The notes under the pieces were generated by a model. The model saw only the letters and a list, made by a program, of their open reading frames with translations, was not told where the DNA came from and made no database searches. A stretch of DNA of 64,000 bases from Candidatus Methylacidiphilales bacterium (lineage in GTDB: Bacteria > Pseudomonadota > Gammaproteobacteria > JASGCS01). Shown in pieces: positions 27,373 to 36,588 of the stretch. The stretch spans positions 1 to 64,000 of the forward strand of contig JASGCS010000006.1 in assembly GCA_030054035.1 (NCBI GenBank). Reading direction: 5' to 3'. The position numbers and the translations under genes were made by a program. Positions within the stretch are counted from its first letter, which is position 1, and every line of letters starts with the position of its first letter.

Positions 27373-28764
27373 ATGAAAACAGTGACTATTCTATACAAAG
27401 TACCGCAAGTAATTCTTCTGATATTGTTAACAACTATTGCCCCAATCTCTTTGGTACTGGCTGCCTTACCTTATTCTAAACAATCTACCCTTGCCCCAAT
27501 TCTTAAAAAGACTATGCCTGCAGTAGTTAATATCAAAACTACTTCAATACAAAAAATAACACACCCTTGGTTTAACGACCCTTTTTTTAAGAATTTCTTC
27601 CCTCCGACGCAACAAGAGGCGAGTAGCATTGGATCTGGTGTAATCATAGATGCAAAAAATGGTTTAATTATTACTAACCAACATGTCATTGCCAATTCCA
27701 ACAAAATTCAAGTAAGGCTTATGGATGGGAGAGAGTTTGAGGCAACGCTGATAGGAGAAGACACGGCAACAGACCTCGCATTAATTAAAATCAATGCGAA
27801 CAATTTAGTAGAAATTGAGTTTTCTGATTCTAAAGTTTTAGAAGTAGGCGACTTTGTTATTGCGATTGGCAATCCATTTGGGCTAGATCATACGGTAACC
27901 TCTGGAATAATTTCAGCATTGGGACGATCCGGAAGTGAAGCTGGTTTTTCAGGTCCATATAAAACATTTATTCAGACTGATGCATCAATAAATCCTGGTA
28001 ACTCTGGTGGCGCATTAATAACCTTAGATGGAGAATTAGCAGGAATTAACAGTGCGATTATTAGCCAAAGTGGAGGCAATGTTGGAATAGGATTTGCGGT
28101 ACCCAGCAATTTAGTCTCACAAGTAGTTACCCAATTGAGGAAATATGGTTTGGTCAAAAGAGGTAACTTAGGTGTCAATGCTCAAACCTTGACTCCAGAG
28201 TTAGCAAGCGCATTTTCTCTAAGCAATAATATCAAAGGTGCATTAATCACTGAAGTTCAAAAAGGCTCTGTAGCAGAACGAGGCGGACTGCAGTCTGGTG
28301 ATGTGGTTACAATGTTAAACGGGACGATTACGATTATATCAGCCCCACAGCTTATTTCTGAATTTGGCCAGCTTGCCATCAACACTCTGGCAACTTTAAC
28401 AGCAATTCGCAATAATAAAATAATTCAGGTGCGAGTTACCGTCTCTGATAAATCTATCGCGATCACCTTAGATGGGAAAAAACTCCACCCAAGATTGCAA
28501 GGTGCGTTTTTTGGGGTGATTGACAAACTTGATATAACCAAAGACCAATCTACCATTAGCAGTTCTGTTATATCGGTTATTCGAGTAGAAGATAATTCTC
28601 TGGCCGCACAGGTGGGGTTAATGGCTTCAGATACGGTGATAAAAGTAAACGGTGACAATATTAGTTCGCTATCAGAATTTGAAAAAGCATTTAAGCGATC
28701 TAAATTTTTAGAAATTATTTTATTACGCGGGTCAACGTACCTAACACTAAGAGTACAACAATGA
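27373..28764 (+). CDS. degQ: DegQ/DegP-type periplasmic serine protease
   Basis: 463 residues with a signal peptide (about 1-31). The trypsin-like catalytic triad is His104 (NQHVI), Asp134 (ATDLALI) and Ser211 (GNSGGAL). Two PDZ domains follow (about 255-350 and 375-460). HtrA-family enzymes degrade or refold misfolded periplasmic proteins, and the size and two PDZ domains match DegQ/MucD. The loop before the triad ([10 protein letters not shown]) is the LA loop. It forms a two-gene operon with yggX, overlapping by 4 bases. Confidence 0.92.
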   Translation: MKTVTILYKVPQVILLILLTTIAPISLVLAALPYSKQSTLAPILKKTMPAVVNIKTTSIQKITHPWFNDPFFKNFFPPTQQEASSIGSGVIIDAKNGLIITNQHVIANSNKIQVRLMDGREFEATLIGEDTATDLALIKINANNLVEIEFSDSKVLEVGDFVIAIGNPFGLDHTVTSGIISALGRSGSEAGFSGPYKTFIQTDASINPGNSGGALITLDGELAGINSAIISQSGGNVGIGFAVPSNLVSQVVTQLRKYGLVKRGNLGVNAQTLTPELASAFSLSNNIKGALITEVQKGSVAERGGLQSGDVVTMLNGTITIISAPQLISEFGQLAINTLATLTAIRNNKIIQVRVTVSDKSIAITLDGKKLHPRLQGAFFGVIDKLDITKDQSTISSSVISVIRVEDNSLAAQVGLMASDTVIKVNGDNISSLSEFEKAFKRSKFLEIILLRGSTYLTLRVQQ

Positions 28765-29039
28765 GCGAGTCAATTAAAACTGTTTTTTGTGCCAAATTAA
28801 AAAAAGATCTTCCGGCGTTAGAGCGAGTGCCGGTGGCTGGAGAACTTGGAAAAAAAATTCTAACATCGGTAAGTAAAGAAGCTTGGCAAATGTGGCTAGG
28901 CCATCAGACCATGCTAATTAATGAATATCATTTATCCCTCATGGACAAAACCGCGCGGGATTATTTACAAGAAGAAATGCATAAATTCTTCTTTACCGAA
29001 GAAGGCAGTAGCAAGCCTGGTGGATTTACACCAACCTAG
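28761..29039 (+). CDS. yggX: YggX-type Fe(II)-trafficking / oxidative damage protection protein
   Basis: 92 residues matching YggX end to end. Visible are [14 protein letters not shown] with the conserved Cys, [29 protein letters not shown] and [13 protein letters not shown]. YggX protects iron-sulfur enzymes from oxidative damage and is linked to base excision repair. The ATG overlaps the degQ stop as ATGA, so the two are co-translated. Convergent with recG. Confidence 0.95.
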   Translation: MSESIKTVFCAKLKKDLPALERVPVAGELGKKILTSVSKEAWQMWLGHQTMLINEYHLSLMDKTARDYLQEEMHKFFFTEEGSSKPGGFTPT

Positions 29040-29045
29040 CCGATG

Positions 29046-31079
29046 CTAACCTTGCACTACCATGGTGTCGTCATTCCACCTTCGGTAGAGCGTGAGGGCT
29101 TTTTCTGAATTTTCTTTAATCATTTTTTGTGCAAAAGGTTTTAGGGTTTTAAATAGCTCTAGGTCCTGTGGAAATTTTGCCACGCGAAATTCATGAAATC
29201 CAGATTGTTTTACCCCAAGCAATTCTCCAGTGCCCCGTAATTCTAAATCTTTTAAAGCAATAGTAAATCCATTGGTTTCATTGCGCATGGTTTCAATTCG
29301 GTGGCTGGCAATTTCGTTGAGAGGTTTTTGATAAAGCAAAATGCAATAGGACTGAGCACTGCCCCTTCCAATTCTGCCTCGTAACTGATGGAGTTGAGAC
29401 AGTCCGAGTCGTTCGCTATTTTCAATGACCATGATGCATGCATTGGGGACATCAACACCAACTTCAATTATGGTGGTTGCGACAAGAAGCGAAATAGTGT
29501 TGTTCCTAAATTTCTGCATGGTAGCTACTCTTTCATTTTCAGTCACCCTTCCATGAATAATTCCAATAGTTATTCCGGTTAGAGCTTTAGAGAGCTCTGC
29601 TTCAATTTCTTCAACGGCGGCTCCTTCCATTTCGGAAGTAGCATCTATCAGTGGGCATACCCAATACACCTGTGCGCCTTCCTGTATTTTCTTGCGTACT
29701 CGTTCTATAACTTCCCCCCGTCGATCTTGAGAAACCGCCACCGTAGTTATCGGCATTCTACCTTTAGGGTGTTGATCCACTAAGGTAATGGGTAAATCGC
29801 CAAACACCACTAAGGCTAAGGTACGAGGAATAGGCGTTGCGCTCATGATCAACTGATGGGGAACAAGTTCCTGAGCTTCTTGTTTTTCTTGTAACCGCGC
29901 TCTCTGCTCAACACCAAATCTTTGTTGCTCATCAATGATAATGAGTCCAAGCGAGTGGTAACGCACCGCTTCTGAAAAAACAGCATGGGTACCAACGATA
30001 ATATCAGCATTGCCACTTTGGATTTGGGAGAGCCTCTCACTTCTTACTTTCGGAGGGAGCGAACCACTGAGATGCACAATTGAAATTCCCAATGCATGGC
30101 ATTGCTCAAAAAGCGTCAAGGCATGCTGCTCTGCTAAGATTTCGGTTGGGGCGAGTAGCACAGCCTGTAATTTTGCTTTTGCGCAAAGTATCATGCAGGC
30201 CGTTGCCACTGCAGTTTTTCCACAACCGACATCGCCTTGTAAAATCCTCATCATCGGCGTGGGCCTAGCAGTGTCACTTGCGATTTCTGCAATCGCTTTC
30301 TGTTGTGCTTCAGTAAGGGTAAAAGGCAGCCTAGCTATCCAATCAGAGAGCAAATTTGCATGATGAGGAATTGCCGGTGCTTTGCATAACATTCTATCTA
30401 CCTGCAGGTATTGTAGTCCGATACTCCAAGCAAATAGCTCTTCGACTTTGATGCGAAAGTAATGCTTTGAATCTTGGGTTGAATCTTGGCTTGGATGATG
30501 GATACTGCGAAGGGTATTTTCTAGTGAGTCAAGATTAAAATATGAGAGCAACTCAGGTGGTAGTAAATCTTCTATCGGATTATTTTCCAGCGCTTGTAGT
30601 TCTTTATCAATCCATCTTCGTAACTGGGTTTGTGAGACTCCACTAGTCAGTGGATAGAGCGGGGTAAGCGAGGTAGCTAAATCAGGTGTGTCACTTTTCA
30701 AAAATGTGAGCTCGGGATGAAAGATTTGATGTTTATTTCCATAGTTAGTTAATTTGCCATAGCAACGAACACGAACGCCGGGCATACATTTTTGCATCAA
30801 GTCTTTAGTAATGTAGTACATACGAATGTGCACCACTCCGGTAGCATCCCGAGCAGTGATGGCAAGATGTTTCCGACCAAAATAAACTGGCCGCGCTCCA
30901 GTGATTTCTAGTTCAAATAAATTATTAGTGAGCGGATTGGCTTCTGTTACTGTAACTATTTTTGTTTTATCTTCATAGGCCCTCGGGACATGGAGGAGCA
31001 AACCAATCGCATCTCTGATACCCAGACTGGCAAGTGATTTTTTTTGTACCGTAGTTAATTTGCTTACAAAGTCCCTGAT
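29046..31079 (-). CDS. recG: ATP-dependent DNA helicase RecG, probable AUC start
   Basis: The helicase core has Walker A LQGDVGCGKT, DEQQ box IIDEQQRFGV, motif III SATPIPRT, and motif VI QLRGRIGRG. The wedge/OB domain starts at LLLHVPRAYEDKT. RecG reverses stalled replication forks and processes recombination intermediates. The first ATG/GTG/TTG in frame is the TTG at 31001, but family sequence (KLTTVQ, then LASLGIRDAIGLLLH, aligning with the E. coli RecG N-terminus) continues upstream to about 31065. The frame is open to 31100 with no usual start. An ATC at 31079 has GAGG 8 bases upstream, so I take it as the start (677 residues). It overlaps the ridA 3' end by 16 bases. Confidence 0.88.
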   Translation of the reverse strand: MRDFVSKLTTVQKKSLASLGIRDAIGLLLHVPRAYEDKTKIVTVTEANPLTNNLFELEITGARPVYFGRKHLAITARDATGVVHIRMYYITKDLMQKCMPGVRVRCYGKLTNYGNKHQIFHPELTFLKSDTPDLATSLTPLYPLTSGVSQTQLRRWIDKELQALENNPIEDLLPPELLSYFNLDSLENTLRSIHHPSQDSTQDSKHYFRIKVEELFAWSIGLQYLQVDRMLCKAPAIPHHANLLSDWIARLPFTLTEAQQKAIAEIASDTARPTPMMRILQGDVGCGKTAVATACMILCAKAKLQAVLLAPTEILAEQHALTLFEQCHALGISIVHLSGSLPPKVRSERLSQIQSGNADIIVGTHAVFSEAVRYHSLGLIIIDEQQRFGVEQRARLQEKQEAQELVPHQLIMSATPIPRTLALVVFGDLPITLVDQHPKGRMPITTVAVSQDRRGEVIERVRKKIQEGAQVYWVCPLIDATSEMEGAAVEEIEAELSKALTGITIGIIHGRVTENERVATMQKFRNNTISLLVATTIIEVGVDVPNACIMVIENSERLGLSQLHQLRGRIGRGSAQSYCILLYQKPLNEIASHRIETMRNETNGFTIALKDLELRGTGELLGVKQSGFHEFRVAKFPQDLELFKTLKPFAQKMIKENSEKALTLYRRWNDDTMVVQG

Positions 31080-31456
31080 TGATTTATCCTCACTATAGCA
31101 TCAATCTCAACTCTAGCGTCTCTGGGTAGTGCAGATATCTGAACCGTAGCTCTGGCTGGAAATGGCTCATTAAAATATGAAAGACTAACTTGATTAACAT
31201 CGGCAAAAAATCCTAAGTTAGTTAAGTAGACCGTGTACTTAACAGTTTGATTAAGGTTAGCACCACATGATTCAGCTATTGCTTTGATATTATCAAAACA
31301 CTGCTTAATTTCATCTTGAATAGAGCCAGTTTTTAATTCGCCATTAGGCGTCAGTGGAATTTGCCCAGATATGAACAACAGATCTCCTGATCTAATTGCT
31401 TGGGAATATGAGCCAATCGCTCTTGGAGCGTTACTAGTTTTAACTTCTTGTATCAT
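31064..31456 (-). CDS. ridA: RidA-family enamine/imine deaminase
   Basis: 130 residues, full family length. Visible are the YjgF/RidA motifs APRAIGSYSQAI, FISGQIPLTP, VKYTVYLTN, PARATVQISALPRDARVEI and the conserved Arg in the last. RidA hydrolyses reactive 2-aminoacrylate and related enamines made by PLP enzymes. A strong Shine-Dalgarno AGGAGG lies 8 bases before the ATG. It lies between xerC and recG. The link to the PLP enzyme in the nearby microcompartment operon is thematic only. Confidence 0.93.
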   Translation of the reverse strand: MIQEVKTSNAPRAIGSYSQAIRSGDLLFISGQIPLTPNGELKTGSIQDEIKQCFDNIKAIAESCGANLNQTVKYTVYLTNLGFFADVNQVSLSYFNEPFPARATVQISALPRDARVEIDAIVRINQSGTL

Positions 31457-31468
31457 TTATTTAGCCTC

Positions 31469-32365
31469 CTAATTGTTAAGTTTAATATTTGATCTGGGGT
31501 GGGTTTTATCGTAGACTTTAGCCAAATGTTGATAATCCAAGTGGGTATAAATTTGTGTGGTTACAATACTTTCATGCCCTAATAATTCTTGCACCATACG
31601 CAACTCTCCAGATGACTCTAGTAAATGAGAAGCACAACAATGCCTGAATAAATGTGGGTGAAGTCTAGGAATGCCGGTCAGTGCTGTGAGTGATTTAATA
31701 TGATACTGCACTGCACGAGTTGTTAACGCTTTTTCAAATTTACTTAAAAAAACTGGTGAGCTACCAATTCGTTTTGACTCTGGTCGCATGGCTAAATACC
31801 TGCAGAGAACTTCTTTTGACAATTTACCTATTGGGACTAAACGCTCTTTATTTCTTTTACCATGCACGCGCACTAACGATTGCTCAAAATCTAGATCTTG
31901 TATTTTTAATGATACTACTTCGGATACTCGTAACCCACTTCCATACATGAGCTCAATGATGGCGTGTTCTCTGAGCGAGAGGGATTTAGATGCCTCAATC
32001 ACCGCACTTACTTCTTCAATTGAAAGGGTATTTGGTAGCGTTTGTCTTACTTTTGGTCCTCTAATATCCCACCTCACCGGCTTGCCATTTTGTAAAGCGC
32101 TATGGTAATTGACTAACCCCCTCATTGAAGCAAGTGAACGCTTTACCGTGCGAGGCTGCGCCCCCAATTCAAATCTACTTGCCAACCACATTTCAACTAA
32201 CGCTTCGGTAATTTCACTCATTTCACTTACCTTTTGACTCCCAGCATACTCAAGGAACTGTGCAAGGTCATATCCGTAATTTAACACTGTGTGTTTAGAA
32301 TAACATCTGTCAAATTCTAGATGTTGCAAGTAATTTTTAATTGCCTTTGAAATAAGTATTGGCAT
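31469..32365 (-). CDS. xerC: XerC tyrosine recombinase
   Basis: 298 residues. The N-terminal SAM-like core-binding domain is followed by the catalytic domain with Arg146 (GSGLRVSE), Lys170 (VHGK), His238 and Arg241 (HLFRH), His264 (LLGH) and nucleophile Tyr283 (QIYTH). XerC acts with XerD at dif to resolve chromosome dimers. The DUF484-xerC neighbourhood is the usual beta/gamma-proteobacterial arrangement and supports XerC over XerD or an integrase. Confidence 0.9.
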   Translation of the reverse strand: MPILISKAIKNYLQHLEFDRCYSKHTVLNYGYDLAQFLEYAGSQKVSEMSEITEALVEMWLASRFELGAQPRTVKRSLASMRGLVNYHSALQNGKPVRWDIRGPKVRQTLPNTLSIEEVSAVIEASKSLSLREHAIIELMYGSGLRVSEVVSLKIQDLDFEQSLVRVHGKRNKERLVPIGKLSKEVLCRYLAMRPESKRIGSSPVFLSKFEKALTTRAVQYHIKSLTALTGIPRLHPHLFRHCCASHLLESSGELRMVQELLGHESIVTTQIYTHLDYQHLAKVYDKTHPRSNIKLNN

Positions 32366-32378
32366 TTTAATAAATTGG

Positions 32379-33077
32379 TTACTCTATGTTACTACCTAAG
32401 TAACGATCAAAAGCACTAGAAATGGTTAACTGGAGATATTCTAGAAACTCAATGCCTTTATCTTCAGAAAAGCTATCTTGATCTGGGCTACCAAGTGCAA
32501 TAACTGCTTTTGCTTTAAGTGAGTTGATTGGGATCATGGCCATAGAGTTAATAGCTCTGGCATCCTGTGGAAATAACAATGTGACTTGATGGGCATTATA
32601 GTTACCCAGGCGAGGTTTTCCACTAAGCAATAGTGGAGTAAATAATTGATGCATGGATTCCGGAAGCAGCTCGAGTGATTGATGAAACCCATCAAATGAA
32701 ATAAAAAGTATGGATACATGGTGGATGGGAAAATAGGATTTAATTTGAAATTGAATCAGACTAACTAGCTGTTCAAAAGAGGTGGCTTTTTGCAACTCTG
32801 CAGAAAAACGAATAATCCCTTCCACTAAAACTTGGTTAGCTCTAACATTATTAATAATATCTTCAAGAAAGTTTTGGCTTGCCTTAGCTTCTTTTTTCCA
32901 CAATTCAATTTGCCGTTCTAATAGAGATAGACCGGTGCTTTCCATGTGCGGAATATTTATTGCCTTAAAAATATCAGGGTGTTTGTCTAAAAAATCTTTG
33001 TGACTAGTTAGATATGATGCGACAACTTCTTCAGTTAGTTCTGAGTCTGTAAGCACTGACTTTGTGTTATCATTCAT
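32379..33077 (-). CDS. DUF484 family protein
   Basis: 232 residues. The N-terminal motif VVASYLTSHKDFLDKHPDI (about 18-36) is the DUF484 signature. A coiled segment and a GAF-like C-terminal half (about 90-225, with HHVSILFISFDG) follow. Function is unknown. The gene is commonly found between dapF and xerC. Here dapF is absent, and the upstream neighbour is the last gene of the microcompartment operon, 23 bases away. This suggests the operon was inserted upstream of an older DUF484-xerC unit. Confidence 0.85.
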   Translation of the reverse strand: MNDNTKSVLTDSELTEEVVASYLTSHKDFLDKHPDIFKAINIPHMESTGLSLLERQIELWKKEAKASQNFLEDIINNVRANQVLVEGIIRFSAELQKATSFEQLVSLIQFQIKSYFPIHHVSILFISFDGFHQSLELLPESMHQLFTPLLLSGKPRLGNYNAHQVTLLFPQDARAINSMAMIPINSLKAKAVIALGSPDQDSFSEDKGIEFLEYLQLTISSAFDRYLGSNIE

Positions 33078-33100
33078 ATGAGGTAATATCTTAATGCAAT

Positions 33101-34099
33101 TTATGCGTAAGAAATTATATATTCTTTAGCAAGTTTTGCAGTATCAGCAGCAAAATGTGGTAGCATACTAAGCGCTAGGTCAGTTTCACTATGTGAGCCG
33201 ACCCAAGCCAGCAATGCCAGTCGCCGAAGCATAATAAAGGTTGGTATTTCTTGTTCATCGCTAGTTGATAGTTCGGCTTTTTTTCGATAGCCAGCTTTCC
33301 AAGCCTCAAGCCATTCGGGCACGAGAGGATCAGTTTCAATAAAAGAAATTGCGGTAGCAAAATCATACAGATAGAAACCAAAACCGCAGTCATCAAAATC
33401 TATCACTGAAGCTTTGCCTTCATGAACTAATAAATTGGCCAGCCGAAGGTCCGCATGAATTAAGCCATACTTATCGCCATGTTGATTAAATTGAGAGATT
33501 CTAAATTTAATAATTTCCACAGCTCGTTCTATAATTTCACTATGTTGTTTTGAGACCAAAGGAGCGTCTCGCCAATCACCCCAATGCGCATTGCGACCAA
33601 AAATAGTTTCAAGATTCCATTCCAGTCGTTCAAAACCTTGAGGAATTTTCCAAGTCTTACTATGCTGGTGCATCAAGGCAGTTATCTCACCTAACTGGAT
33701 AAATGATTTGCTCAGCTCACGATCGGCGTCAGGTTCTTTGCCGGGTAAAAATTCAAACATTACCGCATGCCTAGGTTCAATGACATTACTATGGACTAAG
33801 TAGATTAGTTCGCCACTAACACCGCGAGTCGCTACTGGAGTTTCTATATTGGTTTGCTTGCGCAACGCTTCTAACCACTGTAACTCACTGGCTATTGATA
33901 GTTTGCTGTGGTAATTAGGCCTGTGTAATCGCAATATCGACTTCTCGCCATTCGGGGCTTTGACTAAATATGTAGCGTTTTCTGAAAGATTGAGTAGCGA
34001 GACGCTTGATTCTTTAGTAAATCCCCAGCTAGCAATAGCTTGTTCTGCCATTAGCTTAAGCTCGGCAAGATACTTTTGGTGTTCAGTGTTACTGTTCAA
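33101..34099 (-). CDS. APH-type small-molecule kinase, probably amino-alcohol kinase of the microcompartment pathway
   Basis: 332 residues of the aminoglycoside/choline kinase fold. The nucleotide-binding Lys lies in EKSILRLHRP. The catalytic loop is LIHADLRLANLL, and the metal-binding motif is VIDFDDCGFG. It starts directly after the SDR gene stop (1 base apart). In RMM/AAUM microcompartment loci a kinase of this type is thought to phosphorylate 1-amino-2-propanol so that the class III PLP enzyme can eliminate ammonia and phosphate. No encapsulation helix was noticed, so it may act in the cytosol. The substrate is inferred from context only. Confidence 0.75.
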   Translation of the reverse strand: MNSNTEHQKYLAELKLMAEQAIASWGFTKESSVSLLNLSENATYLVKAPNGEKSILRLHRPNYHSKLSIASELQWLEALRKQTNIETPVATRGVSGELIYLVHSNVIEPRHAVMFEFLPGKEPDADRELSKSFIQLGEITALMHQHSKTWKIPQGFERLEWNLETIFGRNAHWGDWRDAPLVSKQHSEIIERAVEIIKFRISQFNQHGDKYGLIHADLRLANLLVHEGKASVIDFDDCGFGFYLYDFATAISFIETDPLVPEWLEAWKAGYRKKAELSTSDEQEIPTFIMLRRLALLAWVGSHSETDLALSMLPHFAADTAKLAKEYIISYA

Positions 34100-34882
34100 T
34101 TATTTTGTCGCGTTAAGCGCATCAATGGATTCAGGTAAAATTTGCCCACCATCTACAATTATTGTCTGACCAGTAATGTACCCAGCTTCTTTGCTGGCGA
34201 AAAATAAAGCGGCATAGCCGATATCTTCTATGCTGCCTAATTTATTCATTGGTATTGTGGCGGCCATGCTTTTCTGATAATCTTCGCCGAGCGCAATCAG
34301 CCCTTCGGTCAAAATATTTCCAGGTAATACTGCGTTAACGGTGATATTGTATTTTGCTAATTCAAGTGATGCAGTTCTGACAAAACCTAATTGACCGGCT
34401 TTACTGGCAGCGTAATGTGACCAGCCTGGATACCCAGTTACCGGTCCAGTAATACTGGAGGTAACTATAATTCTACCCATGCCTTTTTTTTGCATGTAGG
34501 GCACCACGGCCTTAACCGTTTGAAAACAACTGCGTAAATTAGTAGTTAAAACAAAATCCCAATCATCGGTCGTCATTTCTAATAATGGTTTTTGTGGAAA
34601 AATTCCGGCATTGGCACAAAGGATATCTATGCCACCATGTTTATCAGAAGCTGTTCGCATTAATTGTTCAACTTGGTCTTGATTAGTAACATCTGCAATA
34701 AAATAATCCACAGTTCCACCATGAACTTTTAGTTCTTGCACTGTTTTTATTGAATCTTCTTTGTTCCGACCTACGATCATAACTTTGGCTTTACTTTTAG
34801 CAAAAACTTTGGCAATGCCTTTGCCAATGCCTTTACTTGATCCAGTCACAACTACGCTTTTATTTTCAAATGATGTAAACAT
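34100..34882 (-). CDS. SDR dehydrogenase, candidate 1-amino-2-propanol dehydrogenase / aminoacetone reductase
   Basis: 260 residues. Classical SDR: cofactor motif TGSSKGIG (13-20), NAG motif ANAGIF, catalytic Ser in VTSSITGP and the YxxxK pair in HYAASKAG, with C-terminal TGQTIIVDGGQ. FabG-like on its own. Its place between the PotC gene and the kinase, in an operon with BMC shell genes, points to the SDR of aminoacetone/amino-propanol microcompartments. That enzyme interconverts aminoacetone and 1-amino-2-propanol. A good ribosome site (GAGGAG) precedes the ATG. Confidence 0.75.
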   Translation of the reverse strand: MFTSFENKSVVVTGSSKGIGKGIAKVFAKSKAKVMIVGRNKEDSIKTVQELKVHGGTVDYFIADVTNQDQVEQLMRTASDKHGGIDILCANAGIFPQKPLLEMTTDDWDFVLTTNLRSCFQTVKAVVPYMQKKGMGRIIVTSSITGPVTGYPGWSHYAASKAGQLGFVRTASLELAKYNITVNAVLPGNILTEGLIALGEDYQKSMAATIPMNKLGSIEDIGYAALFFASKEAGYITGQTIIVDGGQILPESIDALNATK

Positions 34883-34910
34883 ATTTATGTCTCCTCAGGT
34901 TGCCTTGCCA

Positions 34911-35732
34911 TTAAATTATGTTACTATATTTTTTGTTTATATTTCCCCATATTTTAATGAAAATAAAAAAAAGTGCCATCGCCAAAGCAGAAAATACCAT
35001 AGACAAAATCCCAAGTGTGGGTATTTTTTGATCATAGGCACTTTTAATTTTAGTAAACATCCACTTGGATAAGGTATTATCAACACCAGAAGTAAATAAA
35101 GTGAGCGCTAAGTTGCCCCAAGATAATAAAAACGCAAAGATGCCTGCAGTGACTATTGCAGGAAGCAAGAGCGGAAAGGTAATCTCTCGTAAGACTACTG
35201 GGTGTGAGGCGCCAAGCACTTTAGCGGCTTCTTCCAAAGCAGGGTCTAGTTTATGCGTCAACACCACAACGATGAGTGTCGCAATCGGCGCGATCCAAAC
35301 CAAATGAGCAATAATAGTGGTTTGCCAAGATGGTGTTATACCAATAGCGTTAAAATACAGAAGCATAGAGAGCCCGAGCACATATTGAGGGAAAAATATT
35401 GGAATTAATATAAATTTTTGATACCAGGACCTGCCCCACCATTGATAGCGAGTAAATGCCAGTGCGCCAAAAAACGCAAACACCATAGATGCTACAGATA
35501 CAATAGCAGATATTGCTAATGAATACGCGGTGAGATTTGCGATTTCCTCAGATTGAAGTACAACGCCATACCACTTAACCGAATAGTCTGTAATTGGAAA
35601 ATGTATGTAGCGGTCGGCTGAAAATGATGCCAGCCCTACTCCTAAAAGCGGCAAATATAATATAAAAACTATTACGAGTGCGTAGGCATACCAATACCAA
35701 TTTGCAGGAAGTTGAATGGTTATTCGTTTCAT
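34911..35732 (-). CDS. Polyamine-type ABC transporter permease, PotC-like
   Basis: 273 residues from the ATG at 35732, which overlaps the preceding stop as ATGA. A longer in-frame start would read through the preceding gene. About six membrane helices. The cytoplasmic EAA loop is EEAAKVLGASHPVVLREITFP-like, spanning the central third. With the PotB-like, PotA-like and binding-protein genes it makes a complete importer inside the microcompartment operon. The likely substrate is the amino alcohol or amine that feeds the pathway (inference). Confidence 0.85.
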   Translation of the reverse strand: MKRITIQLPANWYWYAYALVIVFILYLPLLGVGLASFSADRYIHFPITDYSVKWYGVVLQSEEIANLTAYSLAISAIVSVASMVFAFFGALAFTRYQWWGRSWYQKFILIPIFFPQYVLGLSMLLYFNAIGITPSWQTTIIAHLVWIAPIATLIVVVLTHKLDPALEEAAKVLGASHPVVLREITFPLLLPAIVTAGIFAFLLSWGNLALTLFTSGVDNTLSKWMFTKIKSAYDQKIPTLGILSMVFSALAMALFFIFIKIWGNINKKYSNII

Positions 35733-36574
35733 GTCGCTTTGATCATTTTCATTATTGGGATAAGCAAACAAACAATGCACGCAATCATCATCATGGATAC
35801 CGCAGAGCCGAGTGGCCAATTTTGCGCATAACTAAATGCATTTTGCACTTCATAATTAATCATAATTACTTTTTTGCCACCGAGAATCTCAGCTTCTGCC
35901 ATTGACCCAATTGAAAAAACAAATGTTAACAGTGAGCCTACAATAATTCCTGGCATGGCGAGGGGTAAATCAATTTGAAAGAATAGTTGTTTTGATGACG
36001 CGCCTAAATCTCTAGCCGCATCACGAAGGTCCTCTGGAATGCCAGAAATACTCTGCACTAGGGGAAATAACATAAAAGGGAAGTAGTTATAAATTAATCC
36101 AAATATCGTTGCCGAGGTATTGTAGAGCAAGTCACTATACGCACTGGCGCCAAACCATGACTGCAAATATCCATCTAAGAGCCCTCCTTTCATAAGTATT
36201 ATGACCCAACCATACAACCGTACCCCTTCGGAAATAAATAAAAGTGAAACTATGGCAACCGTTATAAAAAGACTAAATTTCTTAAAGATTTTTGCCATCG
36301 CATATGCCATGGGATAACACAAGATCAGCAATACCACCGTTGAGATAAAGGCTACATAGATTGAAATAAACAATGAGTGGTAATATTGATTGGCAAAAAA
36401 CTTTCTATAATTTTCAATAGTGGGAATATGAAACAAATCAAAACTTCCAGAAGGCATGACCGAGTAAAGTGCCACGATGATTAGTGGTCCGACAAACGCA
36501 ACCAGCAATAGCGTTACCATTGGAATGCTTAAGACAAAGCCTATAGAGATTTTTTTTCTTAGCGTAAATAGCAT
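35729..36574 (-). CDS. Polyamine-type ABC transporter permease, PotB-like
   Basis: 281 residues with about six membrane helices, beginning FVLSIPMVTLLLVAFVGPL. The EAA motif that docks to the ATPase is EDLRDAARDLGASSKQLFFQ (about residues 187-206). It pairs with the PotC-like subunit to form the transmembrane channel. It lies 14 bases after the PotA-like gene. Confidence 0.87.
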   Translation of the reverse strand: MLFTLRKKISIGFVLSIPMVTLLLVAFVGPLIIVALYSVMPSGSFDLFHIPTIENYRKFFANQYYHSLFISIYVAFISTVVLLILCYPMAYAMAKIFKKFSLFITVAIVSLLFISEGVRLYGWVIILMKGGLLDGYLQSWFGASAYSDLLYNTSATIFGLIYNYFPFMLFPLVQSISGIPEDLRDAARDLGASSKQLFFQIDLPLAMPGIIVGSLLTFVFSIGSMAEAEILGGKKVIMINYEVQNAFSYAQNWPLGSAVSMMMIACIVCLLIPIMKMIKAT

Positions 36575-36588
36575 CTCATGCCCAGCCG

